From the NCBI GenBank assembly GCA_003485325.1, contig DMZI01000018.1, positions 70,110 to 82,058 of the forward strand: a DNA stretch of 11,949 nt, given 5' to 3'. This stretch comes from Desulfotomaculum sp. (GTDB lineage: Bacteria; Bacillota; Desulfotomaculia; Desulfotomaculales; Nap2-2B). Below the pieces are notes generated by a model. The model saw only the letters and a program-made list of their open reading frames with translations, had not been told where the DNA came from and searched no databases. Positions within the stretch are counted from its first letter, which is position 1. Each line of letters begins with the position of its first letter. The position numbers and the translations under genes were made by a program. Positions 7,114-11,949 of the stretch are shown here, in pieces.

Positions 7114-7329
7114 TTATCCCAGAGTAATAAGCGTCGTATTGACTTTTACATTTTCCATTGGTGATACATTAACTGTTTTGACAATTCCATCCTCAGGCGC
7201 AAACATCCGCACATTCATTTTCATGGTCTCCATCATAACAATGGCATCGTTTTTTTTGACGCGATCACCTACCTTTACGAAAATTTCAAGAATTTTACCA
7301 GCCATTGGTGCATTTACTGGCTTACCCAT
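7114..7329 (-). CDS. Stand-alone biotin carrier protein 1 (biotinyl domain only), divergent
   Basis: A 71-residue bare biotinyl domain, first gene of the run. It opens MGKPVNAPMAGKILEIFVKV, carries the biotin loop as MMETMKMNVRMFAPEDG (lysine K37; ETMKMNV rather than EAMKMEN), and closes VSPMENVKVNTTLITLG. Only about a third of residues agree with the second carrier by eye, so the two are not a recent duplicate and may serve different partners. ETMKM loops are also found in biotin carriers, so biotinylation is expected; a lipoyl domain would have DKA instead. An AAGGTGG site precedes the ATG. The promoter and repeat pair at 7433-7488 leave a leader of about 95 bases. Confidence 0.93.
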   Translation of the reverse strand: MGKPVNAPMAGKILEIFVKVGDRVKKNDAIVMMETMKMNVRMFAPEDGIVKTVNVSPMENVKVNTTLITLG

Positions 7330-7432
7330 TTAAACTTCCACCTTTACTACAAAAAAACCTTCAGACTGGGAAAAAAACTCCCCTAATAATTTATGATGCA
7401 AAAATCATGCCAGTTATTTAACCAGGAAAGCT

Positions 7433-7461
7433 AGTACAATAGACAAGCATACCGACTGCAA
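7433..7461 (-). promoter_or_regulatory. Promoter of the biotin carrier/OadB gene run
   Basis: On the minus strand TTGCAG (7456-7461) and TGTACT (7433-7438) are 17 bases apart. The -35 box lies inside the promoter-proximal copy of a 15-bp direct repeat, which suggests repression or activation at this site. Start of transcription would be near 7426. Box matches are moderate (4 of 6 each). Confidence 0.45.
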
Positions 7462-7488
7462 TACTGCATTTATGACTGCAATACTGCA
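7454..7488. promoter_or_regulatory. Tandem 15-bp direct repeat over the -35 region, likely operator
   Basis: GACTGCAATACTGCA occurs exactly at 7454-7468 and 7474-7488, a 20-bp period or about two helical turns. Each copy contains the short dyad TGCA-N4-TGCA, so each could bind one dimer on the same DNA face. The proximal copy contains the -35 box of the carrier/OadB promoter. Confidence 0.6.
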
Positions 7489-7683
7489 ATTAACTTGCTG
7501 CCCTATGATGGCACGCTATGTCGAAATAACCAACATTTTCTATGACCAATCACAACCATAGGTCTTTATTTTAGTAGCTGAGACTTATTATGAAAAAATT
7601 TTAGTGAAGCGATGAACCACTTGCCTAAACCTAAAAAAAAAAATAAAATATTACCAGTCTAAAAATATCACAGGGGTATATAC

Positions 7684-7845
7684 ATGATTGATTTCTTATC
7701 TGACAGGTTTGTGTTGCTTATAAATATCCTTAAACACATTTGCAAATACGCTGTAATTTTTTTTATTATCTTGTTCGTTTTCAGGTTTATTAAAAGCTCC
7801 ATAACTAAACTGCGTGGTAAATATGGCCAACAAAGGAAAGACTAG
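7684..7845 (+). CDS. Possible 53-residue single-span membrane protein
   Basis: ATG at 7684 follows AGGGG by seven bases. The product has one strongly hydrophobic stretch (YAVIFFIILFVFRFI, about residues 22-36) and a basic tail (KLRGKYGQQRKD), a layout common in small membrane peptides. No family is recognised. It is the only candidate gene in 7489-7904, lies opposite in direction to the surrounding genes, and could be chance in A/T-rich DNA; the rest of that stretch shows nothing definite. Confidence 0.3.
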   Translation: MIDFLSDRFVLLINILKHICKYAVIFFIILFVFRFIKSSITKLRGKYGQQRKD

Positions 7846-7894
7846 TCTTTTGGGCAATGCAAAAAGAGCGCAATTGATACTTTAACACGCAATA

Positions 7895-7904
7895 TTACTA
7901 TATT
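7895..7904. repeat. Left target-site duplication of the IS4-family element
   Basis: TTACTATATT at 7895-7904 is repeated exactly at 9235-9244, directly outside the two terminal inverted repeats. Ten-base duplications are usual for several IS4-family groups. Confidence 0.8.
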
Positions 7905-9234
7905 CATTGGTGTTCGATTAAGCCCTGTTAATTCCATTCGCAACCATCTCTAACACTTAATCCCTGGTAATTAACCCGATAAAATGTCGTAATTGCTCCT
8001 TGACAAGCAGGACGATACCCTCCATATGTGGAATTATCCTCCAGACGACACCATGTTGGAGGGGGATTTAAATTGGTTACACTACCCGGCAATCTCGATC
8101 CACGAGAGGTCGAAAAAACGCTGAACAAGATGTTCTCCCCGGACTGGTTGAGAGAAGCAGCAAAAAGAGTCAAGTACGTCCAGCGGGAGCGAAAGGTCGA
8201 TCCGGTGATCCTGTTCTGGATCCTGGTGCTCGGCTTCGGGGTCGGGGTGCAGCGCACCATCGCCTCCTTGAGAAGGGACTACGAGACAGCATCGGTGGAA
8301 TCGATCGTCGCCTCTGCCTTCTATGATCGCTTTACCGAGGGCCTTGTTAAGTTTCTCAAGGAGTGCTTGGCGCACGGCATTGCGGATCTCACCAGTTGCG
8401 TCAGCCTGACACTATCAGAAAAACTTCAGGGGTTCAAGGACCTGGTTGTCAACGACGGAGGCCACTTTGTCAGCCGGTTAAAAAGCGGCGCAAACCCAAA
8501 GATCGTCTCTGTGCTGCGCTCCTACCGGGGCAACGCCATCGACCTAACCGGCAAGAAGCTGAAAGATGTCCTCCCCCGTTTGAAGTGGGAAGTGATCGAT
8601 TACCTGGTGGAGGTCGAGTTCAAGGCCAGCGCCTCCAGAACCAAGAAACCGGAAGGGGACACTTTCGAGGTCTACCGTCCCAGAAACGGCGCATCCAAGA
8701 TAAGAGAGACATTCCGTCTAGTCGGAACGTTCGACGAGGAGGCTCAGGAGTATCACCTCTACATCACCGATATCATGCCGGAACAGCTCTCGGCGGAAGA
8801 CACGGCGCTGCTCTACCGGGCTCGCTGGAGCGTCGAGCTTGTTTTTAAGGAACTGAAGCGACTGTACCATTGGACGTGATCACCAGCGAGAATCCTATTG
8901 TCGTAGAATCATTGGCGCTGGTGGCCATGCTCACCCTGGTGGTCAGCCACCGGGTGCTGAACCATATGCGGCTTCTCTTTCCGGAGAAGAGCGAGCGTTT
9001 CACCCCCTTGCGCTGGGCGGAGACTTTCTATACATCAGCGAACAAGCTGTTGGACAAAGTGCTCGAATATGCGGGAATTGACATGACTGCCTATATGATT
9101 TTGATGTTCTATGCTGGTGAGGGTGTTGACCCCAATGTGAACAGAAAACGCCTGTTATCACCCTGGGTAAAAGCAGCCAATTCCCAGTTAAAAGGTGCTA
9201 CTATTTGACATATCTGGTAAACCGATCACCAATG
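7905..9234 (+). mobile_element. Internally deleted IS4-family insertion sequence
   Basis: The 1330-bp element is bounded by imperfect terminal inverted repeats: 7905-7921 begins CATTGGTGTTCGATT and the complement of 9218-9234 begins CATTGGTGATCGGTT, with 14 of 17 positions equal. Exact 10-bp direct repeats flank it. It carries one transposase gene with a large in-frame deletion and a frameshift. The ends look intact, so it could still be moved by a related transposase acting in trans. The insertion lies at the very end of the first universal stress gene; the duplicated bases keep that gene's stop codon. The sequence before the gene (7905-8072) contains no other frame. Confidence 0.85.
8073..9208 (+). 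pseudogene. IS4-family transposase, catalytically dead (deletion and frameshift)
   Basis: The likely start is TTG 8073, seven bases after GGAGGGGG; an in-frame ATG at 8028 has no such site. The N-terminal domain is complete (LPGNLDPREVEKTLNKMFSP to SLTLSEKLQGFKDLVV). At about 8450 the sequence jumps straight to NDGGHFVSRLKSGANPK. In relatives the segment between these holds the first catalytic Asp (V-[IL]-D-S/T) and the second (D-[LM]-G-F/Y-x-x-x), so both are gone, a loss of roughly 80 residues. The last acidic residue survives in the YREK signature YRARWSVELVFKELK (8814-8858). A one-base loss near 8868 then breaks the frame (RLYHWT stop), while the true continuation LDVITSENPIVVESLALVAM runs on to 9208. 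Family identity is certain; the deletion size is estimated from memory of family lengths. Confidence 0.88.
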
Positions 9235-9244
9235 TTACTATATT
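9235..9244. repeat. Right target-site duplication of the IS4-family element
   Basis: Exact second copy of TTACTATATT. Its last base is also the last base of the stop codon of the minus-strand universal stress gene. Confidence 0.8.
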
Positions 9245-9687
9245 TAGTCTGAGCTCTTAATAATCAGGACCGGGCACTTAGCGTGCTGCAGTACGTAGTT
9301 GGAAACGCTGCCCAGGCCCGTGAGCATCCTTTCTATAGAGCCACGGTTAACTGAACCCATTACTATTAAATCAAATTCTTCCTTTTCCGCATAACGGACA
9401 ATTCCTTTTCCAGGGCTTTGATCAATAATAACCGAACTTACCAGAATGCCTTCTTTTTTAATCTTGTCTTCGTATTCTTTCAGGATTTCTGCAAAATAGT
9501 TACGACTGTCATTTTCTAGTTCTTTAATCAAATCAGGAGCAGCTACGGATGATATAAAACCAGGCATTTTTACTGAGGTCAGCAGGCAAATTTCCCCCTT
9601 GCTGTTCTTGGCAATCTCAATTGCTTCTTCTACAGCTTTTTTAGCTTTCTCCCCGTTATCATAAGCGACGAGTATTTTTTTAAACAT
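9244..9687 (-). CDS. UspA-family universal stress protein (copy 1)
   Basis: A 147-residue single-domain cytoplasmic protein with the Usp fold: first strand FKKILVAYDNGEKAKKAVEE, core EFDLIVMGS, and closing GLGSVSNYVLQHAKCPVLII. The frame can be extended to TTG 9705, but an AAAGGA site lies inside that extension, nine bases before ATG 9687, so the shorter form is chosen. Usps of this type bind ATP or homodimerise and are induced in starvation and stress. The nucleotide loop is usually G-2x-G-9x-G-[ST]; here MGSVNRGSIERMLTGLGS gives N in place of the second glycine and a longer spacer, so ATP binding is uncertain. It has a near-duplicate upstream and an IS4-family insertion at its stop codon, which has replaced its downstream sequence. 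Confidence 0.93.
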   Translation of the reverse strand: MFKKILVAYDNGEKAKKAVEEAIEIAKNSKGEICLLTSVKMPGFISSVAAPDLIKELENDSRNYFAEILKEYEDKIKKEGILVSSVIIDQSPGKGIVRYAEKEEFDLIVMGSVNRGSIERMLTGLGSVSNYVLQHAKCPVLIIKSSD

Positions 9688-9761
9688 AGCTCCCAGTCCT
9701 TTCAAAAATAATTTCTGCTCAAGCTGTTTAACCGGTAATAGTATTCTAAAAATTTATTCTC

Positions 9762-9791
9762 ATAATATACTATACACACTATCCGGGGCAA
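9762..9791 (-). promoter_or_regulatory. Probable promoter of universal stress gene copy 1
   Basis: Minus strand TTGCCC (9786-9791), 18 bases, TATTAT (9762-9767), about 75 bases before the start. The -35 box is close to the TTGCCA found before copy 2. Confidence 0.45.
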
Positions 9792-9802
9792 GCCTAAGAA
9801 TT

Positions 9803-9829
9803 CCCCGCCTGTCTGACAGGGGGGCGGGG
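9803..9829. repeat. G/C-rich hairpin between the two universal stress genes
   Basis: CCCCGCCTGTC (9803-9813) can pair with GACAGG...CGGGG (9815-9829), with four extra G on the right arm forming a bulge. It is strikingly G/C-rich in A/T-rich DNA. No T run follows on the minus strand. A second small stem (CAGAGA 9921-9926 with TCTCTG 9935-9940) lies nearer copy 2. The rest of 9706-10059 has no gene. Confidence 0.45.
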
Positions 9830-9832
9830 TTG

Positions 9833-9861
9833 TTGACACGCCTCTTATTCACCTGTAAGAT
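9833..9861 (+). promoter_or_regulatory. Plus-strand promoter-like sequence with no gene behind it
   Basis: A perfect TTGACA (9833-9838) is followed after 17 bases by TAAGAT (9856-9861). It points into the spacer and the antisense strand of universal stress copy 2. No coding frame follows, so it may drive a short untranslated or antisense RNA, or be chance. Confidence 0.25.
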
Positions 9862-10059
9862 ATATCTATTTTAATTTTGCAACAATATAGAAGTAGCGCA
9901 TAACAGGTAAATAATTAGGACAGAGATAAGTTGTTCTCTGCCCTTCCCGCATGAATTACTTTTTATACCTGGGAACTGTTACCCCTCTTTCGTTAACGTT
10001 TATTCGCCAAATTGTTAAACTAATTCTTTAATCCCTTTTTAAACATTTTACTTCGCCCG

Positions 10060-10494
10060 TCAGTCTTTAATAATCAGGACCGGACACTTAGCGTGTTGCA
10101 GTACGTAATTGGAAACACTACCCAGACCCGCAAGCACCCTTTCTACAGATCCACGGTTACCCGAACCCATTACTATTAAATCAAATTTTTCCTTTTCCGC
10201 ATAACGGACAATTGCTTTACCCGGACTCTCATCAAAGATTACCGAACTTGCCAGGATGCCTTCTTCTTTAATCTTATCTTCATATTCCTTTAGGACTTCT
10301 GTAAAGTGTTTACGGCTGTCATTTTCCAAAGCCTTTATCATATTGGGGCTCGCGGCTGATATAAAACTAGGCATTTTTACTGAGGCTAGCAGGCAAATTT
10401 CTCCCTTGCTGTTTTTGACAATCTCAATTGCAGTTGTGACAGCTTTTTTAGCTTTTTCAGCGTTGTCAAAAGCAACCAGTATCTTTTTATACAC
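10060..10494 (-). CDS. UspA-family universal stress protein (copy 2)
   Basis: 144 residues, about 80% identical to copy 1 by eye, with the same fold markers: YKKILVAFDNAEKAKKAV, KFDLIVMGSGNRGSVERVLA, GLGSVSNYVLQHAKCPVLII. An AAGGAGG site eight bases upstream picks GTG 10494 as start; the frame could run back to a TTG at 10563, but the promoter lies there. The nucleotide loop reads MGSGNRGSVERVLAGLGS, with a glycine that copy 1 has lost, but the spacing still differs from the usual form. Copies 1 and 2 are a tandem gene duplication on the same strand separated by about 370 bases, each with its own promoter, so they can be regulated apart. Confidence 0.93.
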   Translation of the reverse strand: MYKKILVAFDNAEKAKKAVTTAIEIVKNSKGEICLLASVKMPSFISAASPNMIKALENDSRKHFTEVLKEYEDKIKEEGILASSVIFDESPGKAIVRYAEKEKFDLIVMGSGNRGSVERVLAGLGSVSNYVLQHAKCPVLIIKD

Positions 10495-10534
10495 AACCTC
10501 AGCCTCCTTATTTTTATTATTAATTATATTCATA

Positions 10535-10563
10535 ATTATATAGCAGATTAATCTATTTGGCAA
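10535..10563 (-). promoter_or_regulatory. Strong promoter of universal stress gene copy 2
   Basis: Minus strand TTGCCA (10558-10563), exactly 17 bases, then a perfect TATAAT (10535-10540). The leader to the GTG start is about 35 bases. Because it overlaps the possible N-terminal extension of the frame, it also supports the short form of the protein. Confidence 0.75.
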
Positions 10564-10831
10564 CTAATATTTCCATTATTGAATAGAAATTCATTTTCGT
10601 TTAATGTTAACCCTTAAAGATATTCCCTTTTATAATTCATTAACCTATCTTTAAACCGCTTTTCTGTTTCTCTTCCTATCTAAACTCGCTTCCGGTCATG
10701 GTCCTTATATGTCATGAAGGCAGTTAAAATGCCTGAACCACCCGACGGAGTGGCTGAGATTTCTTCAATAATATGGTATCCGCCCCTTTGATTATTGCCA
10801 AACTATGCGGGTGGGATTCAAGGCTTAAGCA
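10564..10831. other. Intergenic stretch, left flank of the IS200-type element
   Basis: No convincing gene. It holds small dyads (AGGCA 10718-10722 with TGCCT 10730-10734; CCAC 10738-10741 with GTGG 10750-10753) that may belong to the left end of the IS200-type element, whose exact left boundary could not be placed. Confidence 0.35.
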
Positions 10832-10899
10832 AAGCAACACCTTTCTGTTAAAATGATGAGTGTTCAAGCCATCAAAAGAACAGAAGAAAGGTGTTGCTT
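10832..10899 (+). promoter_or_regulatory. Leader hairpin that covers the TnpA ribosome site
   Basis: Left arm AAGCAACACCTTTCTGTT (10832-10849) is the complement of AACAGA(AGA)AAGGTGTTGCTT (10879-10899), apart from three extra bases on the right. The right arm holds the AAAGGTG ribosome site and ends one base before the ATG at 10900. In IS200 such a stem is known to hide the ribosome site and keep transposase at a very low level. Confidence 0.75.
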
Positions 10900-11194
10900 A
10901 TGGCAGAGAGTCTAGCACATACAAAATGGTTGTGCAAGTATCACATAGTGTTCACCCCAAAATACAGAAGGAAAATAATATAAGAGTGCGATGATGATTT
11001 TCGACAGACACTCAAACCTGAAATATAAATTTGGCAACCGCCATTTCTGGGCCGAAGGATATTATGTCAGCACAGTAGGGTTTAATGAAAAAACGATAGC
11101 AAAGTATATACGCGAGCAAGATACACATGATCAGATAATGGATAAAATTTCGACCAAAGAACTTGAGAACCCTTTTAAGGGTCCTGCCAAGTAA
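10900..11194 (+). pseudogene. IS200/IS605 TnpA (Y1 HUH transposase), internal deletion
   Basis: From ATG 10900 the product starts MAESLAHTKWLCKYHIVFTP and KYRRKII, the standard IS200 TnpA beginning, and then hits TAA. A different frame continues KSAMMIFDRHSNLKYKFGNR, HFWAEGYYVSTVG, AKYIREQ, LENPFKGPAK, which is the standard end. The joint is at about 10980. The missing part, roughly 50-60 residues in relatives, includes the catalytic HUH pair (usually P-D-H-[IV]-H). The nucleophile tyrosine in AKYIREQ (codon 11105-11107) is kept. With the metal site lost and the frames out of phase, the protein cannot cut DNA. The frame 10991-11194 alone is not a gene. Confidence 0.88.
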
Positions 11195-11222
11195 TTAGTG
11201 CACATGGCTTGAACGAAGTTTA

Positions 11223-11300
11223 AGCCAGCGTCATTTAGGCGCTGGCTAGTAATTAGCCCTTATAGGGCTCGTGCAAGCCACCCCATTTTGGGGTGGTCTT
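11223..11300. repeat. Three successive hairpins at the right end of the IS200-type element
   Basis: Stem 1: AGCCAGCG (11223-11230) with CGCTGGCT (11240-11247). Stem 2: AGCCC (11255-11259) with GGGCT (11265-11269). Stem 3: AAGCCACCCC (11275-11284) with GGGGTGGTCTT (11290-11300), with one bulged base. Stem 3 is the likely right-end recognition hairpin; read on the minus strand it also sits ten bases past tRNA-Cys, where a tRNA operon terminator would be expected. Confidence 0.6.
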
Positions 11301-11309
11301 GACTTCTTG

Positions 11310-11385
11310 TGGAGGCGGCACCCGGACTTGAACCGGGGAATAACGGTTTTGCAGACCGTCGCCTTAGCCTCTTGGCTATGCCGCC
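11310..11385 (-). tRNA. tRNA-Cys (anticodon GCA)
   Basis: Reverse complement gives acceptor GGCGGCA/TGCCGCC, anticodon arm CGGTCTGCAAAACCG with GCA, T arm CCGGTTCAAGTCCGG, and encoded CCA. Last gene of the four-tRNA cluster, 10 bases before its neighbour's end. Confidence 0.97.
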
Positions 11386-11395
11386 ATGGCGCAAA

Positions 11396-11470
11396 TGGAG
11401 CGGAAGACGGGATTCGAACCCGCGACCCTCGCCTTGGCAAGGCGATGCTCTACCACTGAGCTACTTCCGC
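11396..11470 (-). tRNA. tRNA-Gly (anticodon GCC)
   Basis: Acceptor GCGGAAG/CTTCCGC, D arm AGCTCAGTGGTAGAGC, anticodon arm CGCCTTGCCAAGGCG with GCC, T arm CGGGTTCGAATCCCG, encoded CCA. Confidence 0.98.
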
Positions 11471-11525
11471 AACTTTTTATACATTCATTATTGCATACAA
11501 ATTACAATCTAAAAATTATAAGCTT

Positions 11526-11601
<76 letters not shown>

Positions 11602-11606
11602 TTAAA

Positions 11607-11683
11607 TGGCGGAGCTGACGGGATTTGAACCCGTGATCTCCGGCGTGACAGGCCGGCATGTTAAACCCCTACACTACAGCTCC
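11607..11683 (-). tRNA. tRNA-Asp (anticodon GTC)
   Basis: Acceptor GGAGCTG/CAGCTCC, anticodon arm GCCGGCCTGTCACGCCGG with GTC, T arm CGGGTTCAAATCCCG, encoded CCA. First gene of the cluster, five bases before tRNA-Phe, about 25 bases after the promoter. Confidence 0.97.
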
Positions 11684-11706
11684 ACATAATTTTTATAGCA
11701 AAAGTT

Positions 11707-11735
11707 AGTATACAAAAATTCCTTAAAAAAGTCAA
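11707..11735 (-). promoter_or_regulatory. Promoter of the tRNA cluster
   Basis: Minus strand TTGACT (11730-11735), 17 bases, TATACT (11707-11712): five of six matches in each box, at the ideal spacing and distance for tRNA-Asp. Confidence 0.82.
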
Positions 11736-11806
11736 ATTAAATTTTTTACCGAATAATTAATTTGTAGTGCACCCCGTTGTCAAGACACTTTTCGGAAAAA
11801 TTTAAG

Positions 11807-11949
11807 CTATGTTGCCTCCTCTTCTATACGAGATTCTTTATTATTATCATAACCCGGCTCATTGGGTTCCGGACGCCAGGCATCAAGGTTACGCTTCGCC
11901 GGGCTTCGCCCGACCTTGACGCCTGGCACCGGCTTATAAAATCTAGGCA
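11807..11949 (-). CDS. C-terminal end of an unidentified protein, cut by window edge
   Basis: An open frame enters from the right edge and stops at TAG 11807, giving 47 residues: FYKPVPGVKVGRSPAKRNLD, AWRPEPNEPGYDNNKES, then acidic RIEEEAT. No family is recognised with confidence. Its stop lies 44 bases inside a putative IS end, where the tail of a transposase gene is expected, but the residues do not match the usual IS3 OrfB ending. It may also be an open frame by chance. Confidence 0.35.
   Translation of the reverse strand, partial: PRFYKPVPGVKVGRSPAKRNLDAWRPEPNEPGYDNNKESRIEEEAT
11875..11927. repeat. Long nested inverted repeat at the right edge
   Basis: GCCAGGCATCAAGGT (11875-11889) and ACCTTGACGCCTGGC (11913-11927) pair over 15 bases with one mismatch. 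Inside, CGGGC-TTC-GCCCG (11900-11912) forms a second hairpin, and GCTTCGCC is repeated at 11893-11900 and 11903-11910. No T run follows. It lies within an open frame on the minus strand. Confidence 0.65.

Larger units (their letters stand above)
10832..11300 (+). mobile_element. Internally deleted IS200/IS605-type element
   Basis: A TnpA remnant lies between the leader hairpin and three right-side hairpins. IS200/IS605 elements move as single-stranded DNA and have subterminal hairpins instead of inverted repeats, and they make no target duplication. The outer ends given are approximate: they mark the outermost structures seen. The right end lies about ten bases from the tRNA-Cys gene. A tnpB gene is absent, as in IS200 proper. 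Confidence 0.7.
11763..11949. mobile_element. End of an IS3/IS150-like element running off the window
   Basis: From 11763 the sequence TGTAGTGCACCCCGTTGTC resembles the terminal repeat of IS150-type elements of the IS3 family, which begin TGTA-TGCACCC. The interior would lie to the right. Read outward on the minus strand it contains a perfect TTGACA (11778-11783) pointing at the tRNA cluster, with only a weak -10 partner, so outward transcription is possible. No other end or target duplication is visible; element identity rests on this one terminus. Confidence 0.45.

Noticed and set aside
5601..7333. Plus-strand frames over OadB and the carriers
   Set aside because: Antisense to well-conserved genes on the minus strand.
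8028..8072. ATG 8028 as start of the IS4-family transposase
   Set aside because: No ribosome site, and the extra residues do not match the family; TTG 8073 after GGAGGGGG fits better.
10495..10563. Extended N-terminus of universal stress copy 2
   Set aside because: The extension overlaps a near-perfect promoter, and the strong AAGGAGG site selects GTG 10494.
10991..11194. 67-codon frame as a separate small protein
   Set aside because: It is the C-terminal piece of an IS200 TnpA after an internal deletion.
11246..11512. Reading frames with RRDSNPRPS- or DGIRTRDPRL-like peptides
   Set aside because: These are the familiar false proteins translated from tRNA genes.

Overview
The window looks like a piece of a low- to mid-GC anaerobic Bacillota chromosome, probably a Clostridia/Peptococcaceae-type organism. 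This is inferred from strong AGGAGG-type ribosome sites, frequent TTG/GTG starts, Na+-pump decarboxylase subunits, paired universal stress proteins, and IS66/IS3/IS4/IS200 remnants. No rRNA, CRISPR array or phage gene was seen.

Layout. 1-811 (minus): most of an MscS-type mechanosensitive channel, cut by the window edge, with its promoter at 874-902. 929-1773: a scrap heap of insertion sequences in which an IS3-family OrfA/OrfB remnant runs directly into the last third of an IS66-family transposase. 1823-2128 (minus): a small lone cyclic-phosphate-processing-type receiver domain protein. 2236-7329 (minus): the metabolic core. Read in the direction of transcription it is two tiny biotin carrier proteins, an OadB-type Na+-translocating decarboxylase beta subunit, a 44-residue OadG-like subunit and two different ArsB/NhaD-SLC13-type permeases, ending at a terminator (2236-2269). 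A sigma-70-like promoter (7433-7461) sits inside a pair of 15-bp direct repeats with 20-bp period (7454-7488), which look like an operator. There is no carboxyltransferase (alpha) gene in the window, so the pump is an orphan here. Perfect hairpins sit between carrier and beta subunit, between gamma subunit and permease 1, and between the two permeases.

7330-7904 is mostly non-coding, with one possible 53-residue membrane protein. 7905-9234 is an IS4-family element with recognisable terminal inverted repeats and 10-bp target duplications; its transposase has lost the segment carrying the first two catalytic aspartates and has a later frameshift. 9244-10494 (minus) holds two UspA paralogues about 80% identical, each with its own promoter. 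About 10832-11300 is an IS200/IS605-type element whose TnpA has lost the HUH region, while the regulatory hairpin covering the ribosome site and the right-end hairpins remain. 11310-11683 (minus) is a four-tRNA cluster (Asp-Phe-Gly-Cys in transcription order) behind a good promoter. From 11763 an IS3/IS150-like end leads off the right edge with a partial reading frame.

How it works together: the likely functional unit is 7488 to 2236. Carboxylated biotin on the carriers would be decarboxylated at OadB with Na+ export, and the Na+ gradient could be used by, or regenerated for, the two permeases of a superfamily that includes Na+/H+ antiporters and Na+-coupled anion transporters. Substrates cannot be read from the sequence.
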